Positions 7,003-16,120 are shown, numbered from the stretch's first letter. The stretch is 52,653 nucleotides of DNA from Bernardetia sp. (GCF_020630935.1 NZ_JAHDIG010000031.1:1-52653), one strand, 5' to 3'. Numbers and translations: made by a program. The notes: a model not told the origin generated them from the sequence alone.

Positions 7003-7838
7003 AAAAAATAATTTTGTCAGCACTATTTCTATTAATAACTATTACTATTTGTTTAGGACAAGATACTCTACATATAGATAAGGAAGTGTTTTTTGAAAAA
7101 GAGATGGTTTTGGCTGATATTGATTCTTATGGCAGAATGTATATCTGCGATACAAAAGGAAATATAAAACGCTTAGACAGTTTGGGGAAAACAGAAGTTC
7201 TCTATTCGCCGTCATCTCCTATTGTTCCTACTAATTTTACGACTCAAAACCCGAATCAAATTTTTGTTTTTTATCAAGAGTTACAAGAATGGGTTATCTT
7301 GAATCGTTTTTTGACAGAAATAGAACGTTACAGAGTGTCTGAAAAAATAGAAACAAATAATCAGTACGGACAAGTGGGTTTTGTACGTTTGCTTGTGCCT
7401 GCTCCGAACAACACACTTTGGTTTTTCGATGAATCTGATTTTAGCTTGAAAAATTATGATGTTTTGAATAAACAAATTTTATCTCAAACGCCTTTAGATT
7501 TGGTATTGAGCAATGAAGAATATCCTATCACACATCTACAATTTTATCAAGGGCAGATATTTTTGGGGGTAGAGCAGCAGGGCATCTTGGTTTTTGATAG
7601 TTTTGGAAACTATAAAACCACATTAGAATATCCACACTGGAAATCAATTTCTTTTGAAAAGGAAGCTATTTTCATTGTTGCAGAAAATAAAATTATAAAA
7701 AAGAGCTTGTATAAAAATGGTTTGGATGAGATACCTCTTGAAAAAAATATAATTAGTAAGTTAGAATATTTTTTTCCTTATAGCTTACAATTTTATGCAC
7801 TAACCAAAACAAAAATGTATGTCTATACTACAAAATAG
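6999..7838 (+). CDS. Secreted beta-propeller-like hypothetical protein
   Basis: A Sec signal peptide (residues 1-20, ending in ICLGQ) is followed by about 260 residues of alternating short strands. Segments such as DIDSYGRMYICDTKGNIKRL, and IFLGVEQQGILVFDSFGN are typical propeller blades, as in NHL- or LVIVD-like proteins. I do not recognise a specific family. Its start overlaps the GrpB-family stop by four bases (ATGA), so it is translationally coupled to that cytoplasmic gene, although it is probably periplasmic. Confidence 0.75.
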   Translation: MKKIILSALFLLITITICLGQDTLHIDKEVFFEKEMVLADIDSYGRMYICDTKGNIKRLDSLGKTEVLYSPSSPIVPTNFTTQNPNQIFVFYQELQEWVILNRFLTEIERYRVSEKIETNNQYGQVGFVRLLVPAPNNTLWFFDESDFSLKNYDVLNKQILSQTPLDLVLSNEEYPITHLQFYQGQIFLGVEQQGILVFDSFGNYKTTLEYPHWKSISFEKEAIFIVAENKIIKKSLYKNGLDEIPLEKNIISKLEYFFPYSLQFYALTKTKMYVYTTK

Positions 7839-8014
7839 AAACAAATTAGACCTAACATTCAATTTTTTTAAGATTCTCTCGTTTAATTAGGGAGTATTGC
7901 TTATTTTTGGAGTACTTATTTTGTTTTGATAAAGTAGTAAAAATAGACATTCTAACATCAAGAACTGACTAAAAAGAAATTTTACATCCTATATAAATAT
8001 TAGTTATGACTATT

Positions 8015-8887
8015 ATGAAAAAAACATTTTTTCTCTCTCTTCTTTTTTGCCTTGCTCTAACATATCAGTTGCAAGCACAAGGATTTTCATATTCGGGTTT
8101 TAAGGGAGGATTATCTATTTCTCGTATGCCTATGTCTTTTGAAACAGCACGTTTTGTTGAAATAGATGAGGAAGATCTACTTCAATTACCTCTTCTTGAG
8201 GTAGAGAATACTAAAGCAAACGGAAAATTTCAAGTAGGAGGACAGTTTGGCGTATTTGCTGGAAAAGAGTTTACAAAAGCAATAGGAGTTCGTATGGAAC
8301 TCAATTATGTAGAAATGGGAAGGGTAGATACAATCAATTTTAATCAGCGAAACAAATACAAGTTGCGTTATTTTTCTTTAGACCCAATGTTACAGATTCG
8401 TATTGCTCCAAATAGTCGTAATCACTTCTATATCTTAGCAGGCCCTTCTGCTCGTCTGCTTATAGGAAATACAGCTTCTACTGTAGGTAATGAATCTAAT
8501 ATAATGAATCAAAGAATTGCAAACATTCGCCAGACAGATATAGGTGCAAGTTTTGGATTTAGTTATTTGATAGAACTTACTCGTTATGCATATCTTACTT
8601 TAGATGCTCGTGCTTATTATGGACTACGCAATATAGCTGAAAAACCAAAAGAAAATACAGTAGCTACTTCAAAATATGTAAATGCTTATAATGATTTGGT
8701 TACAGCAAGTTTATCTATCCCTCCAAGAGATGTAAGTGAAGAAACAGTAACTACACTTGCTGAAGTACAACAATATGGAGTAAATGACAATACAAATATT
8801 TCAAATCAAGGTGCAATATTTAGCATAGGTTTTTGTGTGCCATTGCGTCCACCAGCAGATAAACTGATTAAGATGAAGAAACAATAA
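8015..8887 (+). CDS. Outer membrane beta-barrel protein (PorT/OMP_b-brl-like)
   Basis: I chose the ATG followed by AAAAAA (MKKTFFLSLLFCLALTYQLQAQ) because it gives a standard signal peptide; an ATG three codons earlier is also possible. The mature part begins FSYSGFKGGLSISR, the usual entry of the small eight-to-ten-strand barrels common in Bacteroidota. Many aromatic-ended alternating strands follow (VGGQFGVFAGKEF, GVRMELNYVEMG, YFSLDPMLQIRI, FYILAGPSARLLIG), and a final strand GAIFSIGFCVPL. The substrate is unknown. It is monocistronic, with its own terminator just downstream. Confidence 0.8.
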   Translation: MKKTFFLSLLFCLALTYQLQAQGFSYSGFKGGLSISRMPMSFETARFVEIDEEDLLQLPLLEVENTKANGKFQVGGQFGVFAGKEFTKAIGVRMELNYVEMGRVDTINFNQRNKYKLRYFSLDPMLQIRIAPNSRNHFYILAGPSARLLIGNTASTVGNESNIMNQRIANIRQTDIGASFGFSYLIELTRYAYLTLDARAYYGLRNIAEKPKENTVATSKYVNAYNDLVTASLSIPPRDVSEETVTTLAEVQQYGVNDNTNISNQGAIFSIGFCVPLRPPADKLIKMKKQ

Positions 8888-8911
8888 AAAGTAAACACAC
8901 TTACTATTATT

Positions 8912-8946
8912 AACCTAGTACTATTACATTTGTACTAGGTTTTTTT
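8912..8946 (+). terminator. Intrinsic terminator
   Basis: A perfect 10-bp stem AACCTAGTAC/GTACTAGGTT with a 10-nt loop is followed by a run of T. It lies 25 bp after the stop of the outer membrane barrel gene. Confidence 0.85.
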
Positions 8947-8981
8947 ATTCCCTATTGAAAGAAAGTATTGTTCTTTCTTAG

Positions 8982-8989
8982 TACCTTTG
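8982..8989 (+). promoter_or_regulatory. Bacteroidota-type -7 box (TACCTTTG)
   Basis: An exact TAnnTTTG match 76 nt upstream of the next ATG and just after a terminator, which is where a promoter is needed. The -33 TTTG is not clear. Confidence 0.45.
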
Positions 8990-9065
8990 CAACTTCTTTT
9001 AGCAAAACAGTAGAAACAAAATTAGTTTCTATACTATTTTATAATTGTAATTTTTAACTAGCAAT

Positions 9066-9593
9066 ATGATAAAGTTTATAAAATTTATTTGGATGCTCTC
9101 TATGCTTGCCGTAATGGGAGTTCTTTTGTATGAAAATGTAATTTTGAAGCCTCCTGTTACTATCAAAATCGATGAAGTAGGTGGAGTTTTCAATCTTACA
9201 AAAAATGGATTTTTCTATTTGTTTTTAGCAGCTATTGTAGTTTGTAATGGCATACTTCTGATTTTAGGGACATTAATTCCTAATTTACCACAACAATTTT
9301 TACCTATTCCAAAACGAAAATTTTGGGCAAAAAATCAAGCTACACGCCAAATGTTGCTCAAAAACTTCAAACTTTGGACAAAAGGCATCGGTATTTTTAT
9401 CAATCTTTTTATAATCATTTATTTGGTTTCTGTTCAAGTAGAAAATGGAGCAACACCAAAATTTCCTTTTGATGCTTCTATTTTATCTACCGTAGTTGCT
9501 ATACTTTTGGGAGGCTGGTTCATATTGTTTTTTGCTTGGTTTGGAATGAATGATACAGCTGCTCAAAAAGTAAAGGTGGAAGCAAGAAGCTAA
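9066..9593 (+). CDS. Four-helix membrane protein, function unknown
   Basis: A 175-residue membrane protein with predicted helices near 5-22, 50-72, 108-127 and 140-160. Between helices 2 and 3 lies a conserved-looking cytoplasmic stretch, LPIPKRKFWAKNQATRQ, somewhat like the 'P.R.YW' loop of DUF1648/SdpI-type proteins, but the match is too weak to assign. The gene has its own promoter-like box and no close partner. Confidence 0.65.
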   Translation: MIKFIKFIWMLSMLAVMGVLLYENVILKPPVTIKIDEVGGVFNLTKNGFFYLFLAAIVVCNGILLILGTLIPNLPQQFLPIPKRKFWAKNQATRQMLLKNFKLWTKGIGIFINLFIIIYLVSVQVENGATPKFPFDASILSTVVAILLGGWFILFFAWFGMNDTAAQKVKVEARS

Positions 9594-9695
9594 TATGGAG
9601 ATAAGATAAGTTTATATTCAAGTTTTGGCACAATAATTTGATTATAAAAACTATCTAAAACAAAAATTATTTCCTATCAGAACCATTTCAACTTT

Positions 9696-10313
9696 ATGAA
9701 AATCAAAAAACATAAAATAAAAACAGTCAAAACAACAGTCTTTATTTTTTTATTGCTGTGCGTATTTTCTGCCTTTAATTTTGCAGGACAAATGCCAGAT
9801 AAGTATAAAAGAAAACGTATTGGAGAAGGAGTAACGCTTCTTATTCCAGATAATTTTGTGGAAATGTCCGACGAGGAGATAGCTGCAAAATATTTTACAC
9901 CAAAAAGACCTTTAGCTATCTTCAGAAGTCCAGATAGGCGAGCCGAAATAGGCGTAAACTCTAGCCTTTTTGAGTGGGGCGAAGTAGGTTTGGAAAGCGA
10001 ACTCAGTATGGAGCTTTTGATGGGGTTTTACAAAGGTGCGATTGCTAATTCGTTTTATGAGAAAGTAAAGTTTCTTAACGAAGGAGAAATTATTAATCTT
10101 GGTAGTAGGGAAGGTGTTCTGTTCGAATTTATTGGAGCTATTCCCGAAGACCCTAATGCTATCATCAATCAAGGTGGAAAGTCTCGTTATCATCAAGTTT
10201 TATATAGTGTTTATAATGGAAAAGTACTTATTGTAAACTTTAATGTATCAGGTACTGATTATAAATATTGGCGAGAGCATGCTACCAAAATGGTTACTTC
10301 CGTAAAGATTTAG
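9696..10313 (+). CDS. Secreted hypothetical protein, possible PsbP/DcrB-like fold
   Basis: A basic N-terminus and hydrophobic segment (about 12-30) form a signal peptide or anchor. The remainder (about 40-205) has the pattern of the Mog1p/PsbP-like fold: GVTLLIPDNFVEMSDEEIAAKY, a short strand with an AIFRSPDRRAEIGV turn, a helix with MELLMGFYKG and final strands ending in VLIVNFNVSG. This is a fold-level guess. It begins 100 bp after the four-helix membrane protein gene and may be co-transcribed with it. Confidence 0.6.
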   Translation: MKIKKHKIKTVKTTVFIFLLLCVFSAFNFAGQMPDKYKRKRIGEGVTLLIPDNFVEMSDEEIAAKYFTPKRPLAIFRSPDRRAEIGVNSSLFEWGEVGLESELSMELLMGFYKGAIANSFYEKVKFLNEGEIINLGSREGVLFEFIGAIPEDPNAIINQGGKSRYHQVLYSVYNGKVLIVNFNVSGTDYKYWREHATKMVTSVKI

Positions 10314-10508
10314 TTTTCTAATTGGTGTTTTGAACAATAGTTTGTACTTTGTGAGTGCTTTTAGGTGAAAAAGTGATTAATTGAGCCAATCATTTTTTAT
10401 TATCTTTACAAATAGTACAGAAATAGGATTGTCTTTAAGTTTTATAGTAATTTTTCAACAGTGTTTTGCCTAACTCTATATTTGATGCACTCTTAACAAG
10501 AAATACTA

Positions 10509-11471
10509 ATGTCTTCTAACGTACGTATGTATGTCATGCTTCACATGATAGTGCTATTGAGTAGCTTTATTCCCTCAATAGTATTACTCATTGATATGCC
10601 TGCTATTGAATTACTTTTTCTACGTACTTTGGCTGCTTTTGCTATGTTGCTTGTTTTGATGAACAGAAAAATTTCTCCAAAGTTATTTACAAGACAAGCT
10701 ATTGTTCAAATGTTATCTTCTGGGATATTAGTCTTTTTGTATTGGGGACTTTCTTTTATTTCTGCAAAAATATCGACAGCTTCTGTGTGCTTGGTCGGTA
10801 TGGCAACTACCTCTCTTTGGATTAGCTTTTTAGACCCTATATTATCCAAACGCAAAAGTCGTCCATTTCAAGTTTTGGTGGGAATGAATGCTATTTTAGG
10901 CATCTATATCATTTTTAATTCCGATTTTGACTATGGATGGGGACTTGCTATTGGTATTATAGGAGCTATTTTTGGAGCTTTACTCACTATTTATAATGCT
11001 AAGTTGGCTCAACAGCACGATGCTTATGTTGTTACTTTCTATCAAATGGGAGGAGCACTTATTAGCACGACGATATTTCTACCTTTCTATTATTATTTTT
11101 TCTTGCAGCCAGAAGGCAAGTCGTTTCAGTTTGATGCAAGTGCAGTAGATTATATACTTATTCTAGGGCTTGCTTTTGTGTTTTCAATTTACGCTTATTC
11201 CATATTTATAAGTGTCATGAAATCTATCCCTCCGTTTACAGTAGCTTTGGTAAGTAATCTAAACCCTGTGTATGGAACTGCTGCAGCAATTCTTCTTTTT
11301 CAAGAGAATGTGATGAATACAGGGTTTTATATAGGAACAGGGCTTTTGTTGATTTCTGTTTTCGCTTATCCTATATTAAGTGATTACATGAAAAACTATA
11401 CAAAAACAAAAATAGAAAAATCAAAAAAACAAGGCACAATTACTAAAGAAGAACCTGCAAGAGCTAAGTAA
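10509..11471 (+). CDS. EamA/DMT-superfamily transporter
   Basis: A 320-residue protein with ten predicted transmembrane helices in two five-helix EamA halves, the usual design of drug/metabolite transporters. The first half ends around residue 135 (NAILGIYIIFNSDF) and the second ends with SNLNPVYGTAAAILLFQE, the typical 'L.P....l.g.l.l.E' helix of the second EamA domain. The C-terminus is a short basic cytoplasmic tail. The substrate cannot be predicted. It converges on the membrane protein gene to its right with only 7 bp between stops. Confidence 0.88.
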   Translation: MSSNVRMYVMLHMIVLLSSFIPSIVLLIDMPAIELLFLRTLAAFAMLLVLMNRKISPKLFTRQAIVQMLSSGILVFLYWGLSFISAKISTASVCLVGMATTSLWISFLDPILSKRKSRPFQVLVGMNAILGIYIIFNSDFDYGWGLAIGIIGAIFGALLTIYNAKLAQQHDAYVVTFYQMGGALISTTIFLPFYYYFFLQPEGKSFQFDASAVDYILILGLAFVFSIYAYSIFISVMKSIPPFTVALVSNLNPVYGTAAAILLFQENVMNTGFYIGTGLLLISVFAYPILSDYMKNYTKTKIEKSKKQGTITKEEPARAK

Positions 11472-11478
11472 TCTTATT

Positions 11479-11988
11479 TTAAGCCCAAGTCTGACTACTT
11501 TTAAATAGCAAAATTTCATCTTGTTTTAATGATAAATCTTTATAAATTGCTTTATTAGTTGGGCGTTGGAAGATAAACAAAGTCAGAATACCCATCACAA
11601 CAATAGCCAGTTGGCTCTCGCCAGTCATATAATATCCAAAAGCAGCAAAAACTCCAGCAAAAGCAGAAAGTGTATATTTATAACTTGCTGCTCGGAGAAA
11701 ACGTTGTGCTTTCCAACGTAGTAATACTTGTGATTTGGCTTCAGGAATACGTTTTTTATATAAAAATATACCAAAAAGAGATACTCCAATGCAGCAGATA
11801 GCTAATGCCCACACAAACCATTCTGGAAAAATAACATACGGTGAGACATAACTATTTGGTCTTTGATAACGACCCAAACCAAAAAATAACAAGATAAGAG
11901 GGGCAAATATAGAAGAGTAAAATAAAACAGTTAGGCGATGGTCGAAATCTGAACGCCTAGTAACTCCAAAAAAACCTTTTTTTTGCAT
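11479..11988 (-). CDS. Four-helix membrane protein, function unknown
   Basis: Predicted helices occur near 20-38, 60-78, 108-125 and 130-146 when translation starts at MQKKGFFGVTRRSD. The frame stays open to an ATG at 12063, which would add 25 residues with an extra hydrophobic stretch; I prefer the internal start because the basic MQKKG end looks like a natural N-terminus. Between helices 2 and 3 is a basic, aromatic segment (LLRWKAQRFLRAASYKY). No family is recognised. It is convergent with the EamA transporter gene. Confidence 0.6.
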   Translation of the reverse strand: MQKKGFFGVTRRSDFDHRLTVLFYSSIFAPLILLFFGLGRYQRPNSYVSPYVIFPEWFVWALAICCIGVSLFGIFLYKKRIPEAKSQVLLRWKAQRFLRAASYKYTLSAFAGVFAAFGYYMTGESQLAIVVMGILTLFIFQRPTNKAIYKDLSLKQDEILLFKSSQTWA

Positions 11989-12200
11989 AAAAAATTCTAA
12001 ATCAAGTAAGTAAATAATAAGTGAGATTGACAAATAGGGTTTTGTAGAGTAGAGTATAGGCAAGAAGTTTAGTTTTTATATATCTTTAAGACAATATTTG
12101 CACCAAAGTTAATAAAAGAAATGAAAGTCATTTTCATAAATATTTTTTTTTATGAAACACTTAGCATATAAATTAAAATATTTATAGGAGAAGGCACAAG

Positions 12201-12245
12201 AAAAAGTCGTTTTCTGTCTAATGTGATAAATTGACAGAAAACGAC
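12201..12245 (-). terminator. Intrinsic terminator for the LVIVD lipoprotein unit
   Basis: A perfect 13-bp stem GTCGTTTTCTGTC/GACAGAAAACGAC with a 14-nt loop is followed on the minus strand by five T. It lies about 40 bp after the stop of the downstream LVIVD gene. Confidence 0.85.
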
Positions 12246-12283
12246 ACAGGCGATAACATTTGAGAAGGAGACAAATTCGTTTA

Positions 12284-13051
12284 TTATTCTTCTTCTACTT
12301 CAATAAGGCTCAGTAGCTCCATTTCTCCAGAAGTTTTATACTGATATTGATAAAATCCTTCTTCAGCAATGAGTAAAAGTAATCCATTGTGTGGAATGAC
12401 ATCTTTAGCATTTATTTCTTCAAACTGGTGTAAAAGTTCGATACGGTCTGGTGTAAAAGTAACATCAAAAACCTTTAATCCTGCATTTCCATCACACACA
12501 AAGAGCAAATTATTGTCTATCCCTAATCCATAAGGATTTTCTAATGGATACTGATTGAGAGCAAATGGAGAAGTTGGATTCGAAACATCTATCACTTCCA
12601 GTTGGTCTATCTGTACAGTGTTTCTACAAGTTGTTCCCGAACGTATAGTAACATAGGCATAATTATCTTGTACCACAACAGGGTCGCAAGCCTGTACGTG
12701 TTCGTACATAGATACATAAGCAGGAGCAGAAGGGTTAGAAATATCATAAATTAGCATTCCTGTTTGTGTCCCCAAATACAAATAGTTGTTGTATGGAAAA
12801 ACAGTTTCCACTCCACTTATTAAATCTACAGTTTGTTCGAAGGTGGGGTTTGTATTTTCTTCAATATCAAAAACTCTCATTTGGTCGTTATCGATAGTAT
12901 AAAGTTTATCTCCTACTACTGTAAAGCGAGCCAGTGAACCACCTTTGCCATTTGGATTGACAGCATCTACGCTCTCTGTAAATTGGTCAGCTTCGCAACC
13001 AAAAGATGCAAAAAGTATAAGACCAAAAAGAATATATATATAAGTTTTCAT
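12284..13051 (-). CDS. LVIVD-repeat lipoprotein (beta-propeller)
   Basis: A lipobox ending in Cys19 (FASFGC) marks it as a lipoprotein. The mature protein carries LVIVD-type propeller repeats: MRVFDIEENTNPTF, MLIYDISNPSAPAYV, LEVIDVSNPTSPFAL and LKVFDVTFTPDRIEL, each with a preceding 'LYLGT/YVTI/LFVCD' strand. Such repeats form surface or periplasmic propellers in Bacteroidota and archaea; no enzymatic role is known. The upstream gene on the same strand, 53 bp away, has the same repeats, so the two form an operon and perhaps a complex. Confidence 0.82.
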   Translation of the reverse strand: MKTYIYILFGLILFASFGCEADQFTESVDAVNPNGKGGSLARFTVVGDKLYTIDNDQMRVFDIEENTNPTFEQTVDLISGVETVFPYNNYLYLGTQTGMLIYDISNPSAPAYVSMYEHVQACDPVVVQDNYAYVTIRSGTTCRNTVQIDQLEVIDVSNPTSPFALNQYPLENPYGLGIDNNLLFVCDGNAGLKVFDVTFTPDRIELLHQFEEINAKDVIPHNGLLLLIAEEGFYQYQYKTSGEMELLSLIEVEEE

Positions 13052-13104
13052 GTTTTGTATGGATTTTAATCGTTTGGAATAAATAATTGAGATACAATCT
13101 AGGA

Positions 13105-13644
13105 TTAGTCATTTTTGACCCAATCTATGATATATCCTTTACTAGCATCATAATCAAACTGTCCTCCGTCGGGTGGACGAACTTGATTAGCTTCTGGAAA
13201 ACTTTCTTCCACACGTTTCAAAACACGAATTACTGGTAGGTTAGAAATATCTATCGCTACCAAATCAACAGCATTATCAGCATACATAACATTGCCTTTT
13301 GTAGCTACATCTACATTTCCTGCGATGGCAATAAAACCAACATTTTTTGGGTCTCTAGGGTTTCTATTATCAATTACATGAACTCCTTCATATCTTTCTC
13401 CAACAAAAACATACGAGCCTTTCATAAATATCTTGCCTGTGTTTTTGAGTACACGTGCAGATTCGAATTTTACTGAATTGTTTAAGTCTTCACGACTCAT
13501 ATAAACAGGAGTATATTCTGTTTTATAAACAGGTTCTGAAGGTTCTTCAACATAAAAACAAGCTGTAAAGCCAAATAGAAGCGTTGCAAAAAGTAATAGT
13601 TGGCTCATCTTCTTTGCAGAGTTTTTTGTTACATATTTTCTCAT
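13105..13644 (-). CDS. Lipoprotein with LVIVD-type repeat
   Basis: The signal peptide ends in a lipobox with Cys29 (LFGFTAC). The mature region has a linker rich in Pro, Glu and Tyr (about 31-50) and LVIVD-like blades, notably VHVIDNRNPRDPKNVGFIAI and LVAIDISNLPVIRVLKR. At 179 residues it is too short for a complete propeller, so it may pair with the product of the next gene, which has the same repeats. It is the first gene of this two-gene unit and is preceded by a 358-bp intergenic region with a dispersed repeat. Confidence 0.75.
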   Translation of the reverse strand: MRKYVTKNSAKKMSQLLLFATLLFGFTACFYVEEPSEPVYKTEYTPVYMSREDLNNSVKFESARVLKNTGKIFMKGSYVFVGERYEGVHVIDNRNPRDPKNVGFIAIAGNVDVATKGNVMYADNAVDLVAIDISNLPVIRVLKRVEESFPEANQVRPPDGGQFDYDASKGYIIDWVKND

Positions 13645-14002
13645 ATTTCAAATAAAATTAAAGATGTGTTAAGCACTTTAAAAATAAGACGCACACTCAA
13701 TAAAATCTGTTGCAACTATATTTTATTTTTGTAGAGTAAAAGCAGTGAATTAACATACTCAATATGAGGAGTAAACTGTTAAGACTAATAACTCTGTCAA
13801 GTATATTAATATTGAAATAGAGAAAAAACAAATTATTTACGGTCTGCGCTAGCGAGACTGACCTATATAGACTAAGGTCAGTACCGACAATTGTATAAAG
13901 CTACATTAGCTTCGCTCACTTTTAGGTCTTAAACACCTTTAAAATTATCTAAAAGCTGAACAATATAAATTACTCCAAAATTTGCTTCGTATTTGAGTAT
14001 TC
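13645..14002. other. Intergenic region with a dispersed palindromic repeat
   Basis: This gap contains no credible gene. It holds one copy of a dispersed repeat (13840-13886), and a small AGCTA/TAGCT hairpin lies just after it. It should also hold the promoter of the LVIVD unit and end near the stop of the pdxH-like gene. Confidence 0.7.
13840..13886 (+). repeat. Dispersed palindromic repeat, copy 1
   Basis: CGGT and ACCG bound the element, which contains a perfect CGCTAGCG palindrome and a hairpin of ACTGACCT/AGGTCAGT around a 10-nt loop. The same arrangement, in reverse orientation and with several substitutions, is found at 33092-33152. Two copies in one 52-kb window point to a genome-wide repeat family. 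Confidence 0.75.
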
Positions 14003-14593
14003 TTATGGCTGAAGTTGTTTACAAATCCACTCATTTTCCTGTTTTACATATAGTTTTCTATCATGAAAACGAGTGTCTTTAAATTGCATAAACTCTATTC
14101 GGACAGGAGAAATAAAATATCCGCCCCAGTCTGCTGGCACTTCAACATTTTGTCTCTGTGAAATTTGTTGTTCTAGTTCTTTTTCAAGTGATTCAATAGC
14201 ATTGCTTTCTTGTCCTTGATTGGAAATACAAGATACAATTTGGGAGGCTAAATTTCTTTCTTTAAAATATTTTTGAGCTAACGATGTAGGTGTTTTTGTT
14301 GCTATTCCCTGTATTCTGATTTGTCTTTCTGTAGTTTTCCACCAAAATGTCAGAGCTACTTTATTATTGCCACTTATTTCTAGTCCTTTTCTTGAATTGA
14401 AAGAAGTTGTGATAACAAAGTTTTCATCCATAATTTCTTTTAAAGAAACAAAACGAGCATTTGGAAAGCCATCTAAACCCAAAGTAGATAAGCAAACTGC
14501 ACTAATATGTTTGGTTTGTGATATTTTTTTCTCTTCGTCAAACCATTTTGTAAATAGTTCGATGGGGCTAATGTATTCATTTTTGATAGACAT
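14003..14593 (-). CDS. pdxH: Pyridoxamine 5'-phosphate oxidase family (PdxH-like)
   Basis: The 196-residue protein has the split-barrel FMN fold of PNPOx and the hallmark C-terminal segment: W155-G-G-Y, VRIEFMQ, then TRFHDRKLY and a final W.C..L.P. Family enzymes oxidise pyridoxamine or pyridoxine phosphate to pyridoxal phosphate, the last step of PLP synthesis. Phosphate- and flavin-contacting residues are seen in NARFVSLKE, TSFNSRKG and the TERQIRIQG strand. Compared with E. coli PdxH (218 aa) the N-terminal helix is shorter. The family's usual WGGY.I.P...EFWQ motif has Met in place of Trp. Monocistronic; diverges from the helicase gene. Confidence 0.85.
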   Translation of the reverse strand: MSIKNEYISPIELFTKWFDEEKKISQTKHISAVCLSTLGLDGFPNARFVSLKEIMDENFVITTSFNSRKGLEISGNNKVALTFWWKTTERQIRIQGIATKTPTSLAQKYFKERNLASQIVSCISNQGQESNAIESLEKELEQQISQRQNVEVPADWGGYFISPVRIEFMQFKDTRFHDRKLYVKQENEWICKQLQP

Positions 14594-14713
14594 ATATCTT
14601 GTTTTATTTTGTAAATTTGAACTTGTTTTTTAGCTAAAGTACTCCCATTTTTTTATTTGAGTTCTGTTTGAGCTACATTTTATATTTTCTTATCTACTCT
14701 TTATTATTTTTTA

Positions 14714-16042
14714 ATGTCTAATTCTATCAAAAATCAGAAAGCTATTTTAGCGAAATTGGGAATAGAGAAACTCAATGAAATGCAAGAAGAATCTAAACTA
14801 GCAATGGATTCGGCTAATGAAGTGGTTTTGCTTTCTCCCACAGGAACAGGAAAAACGATTGCTTTTCTATTACCTATCATTGAAAAATTAGATGCAGATG
14901 TAGAAGAAATACAAGCACTCATTGTTGTTCCGACAAGAGAACTTGCCATTCAGATAGAACAAGTAATGCGACAGATGGGAACAGGATTTAAGGTAAATGC
15001 TGTCTATGGAGGGCGTGCAGGTTCAAAGGACAAGATAGAAATAAAACATCGCCCTGCTGTTTTGATAGGAACAATGGGAAGAGTAGCTGACCATCTAAGA
15101 AGAAAAACATTTTCAACACATCACATAAATACACTGGTTTTAGATGAGTTTGATAAATCATTAGAAATTGGTTTTGAAGAGGAGATGAAAGAGATTTTGG
15201 AGCTATTACCAAAAGTGAATAAAAAAATACTGACTTCTGCTACAAAAGGAATAGAAATACCCAGCTTTGTAGGGCTTCGAAAACCTCTTATAATTGATTA
15301 TTTGGATGATAAAAAGCGAAGTAAGTTAGAAATAAAACTGGTAGAGTCTCCCAAAAAAGATAAATTAGATATGCTTTTAGAATTGCTTTCTTATATTGGA
15401 AATCAGAATGGAATTGTTTTTTGCAATTATAAAGATTCTATTGAAAGGATAAGTAATTTTCTTTCAGAGAACAGTATTTCTCACGGTACTTTTTTTGGAG
15501 GAATGGAGCAAACAGAAAGGGAGAGAGCTTTAATAAAATTTAGAAACGGAACGCATCAAATTTTGCTTGCTACAGATTTGGCAGCTAGGGGAATAGACGT
15601 TCCAGAACTTAGTTTTATCATTCATTATCATCTTCCACACAGAAGCGAAGAATTTACGCACCGAAACGGACGTACAGCACGTATGGATGCAAAAGGAACG
15701 GCATATATTCTGCATTACGAAAATGAAAATTTACCAGATTTTATTGAGCAATTAAATTTATCTACTCAAAACCTAGTTATTTCAACGAAACAAAATCTAC
15801 CAAAAATATCTGAATGGACAACGTTATTTATTTCTGGAGGAAGAAAAGACAAAATTTCGAAGGGCGATATTGCAGGACTATTTTTCAAGCAGGGAAAGTT
15901 AGAAAAAAATGAATTAGGAATTATCGAACTCAAAAATGATTGTGCTTTTGTTGCTGTTAAGAAAAACACTATCAAAACGGTATTGCCAAAAGTAAATAAT
16001 CAGAAGCTAAAGAAAAAGAAGGTTAGGGTTTCGGTAGTTTAG
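14714..16042 (+). CDS. DEAD-box-type RNA helicase with DbpA-like C-terminal domain
   Basis: All superfamily-2 helicase motifs are visible: Q-motif near NEMQEESK, motif I SPTGTGKT (41-48), Ia PTRELAIQ, motif II DEFD (144-147), motif III SAT, motif V TDLAARGID and motif VI HRNGRTAR. Motif II reads DEFD instead of DEAD. The last 75 residues resemble the DbpA/CsdA RNA-recognition domain (LFISGGRKDKISKGDIAGLF) and end in a very basic tail. DbpA helicases act in 50S ribosomal subunit assembly by binding 23S rRNA hairpin 92; that role is inferred here. Monocistronic. Confidence 0.9.
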   Translation: MSNSIKNQKAILAKLGIEKLNEMQEESKLAMDSANEVVLLSPTGTGKTIAFLLPIIEKLDADVEEIQALIVVPTRELAIQIEQVMRQMGTGFKVNAVYGGRAGSKDKIEIKHRPAVLIGTMGRVADHLRRKTFSTHHINTLVLDEFDKSLEIGFEEEMKEILELLPKVNKKILTSATKGIEIPSFVGLRKPLIIDYLDDKKRSKLEIKLVESPKKDKLDMLLELLSYIGNQNGIVFCNYKDSIERISNFLSENSISHGTFFGGMEQTERERALIKFRNGTHQILLATDLAARGIDVPELSFIIHYHLPHRSEEFTHRNGRTARMDAKGTAYILHYENENLPDFIEQLNLSTQNLVISTKQNLPKISEWTTLFISGGRKDKISKGDIAGLFFKQGKLEKNELGIIELKNDCAFVAVKKNTIKTVLPKVNNQKLKKKKVRVSVV

Positions 16043-16094
16043 GTTATTAAAAATCTACATTCAATTTTATTTTTATAAAAACGTATTTTATTGT

Positions 16095-16120
16095 TAGGGA
16101 AAAGGCATGCCTTTTCCTTA
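16095..16120. repeat. Near-perfect 26-bp palindrome
   Basis: The core of 20 bases (GGAAAAGGCATGCCTTTTCC) is a perfect palindrome with no loop, extended by a G-T and two A-T pairs. It lies in the convergent gap after the helicase gene. No T-run follows, so it looks like a REP-type element or a protein-binding palindrome rather than a terminator. Confidence 0.6.
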
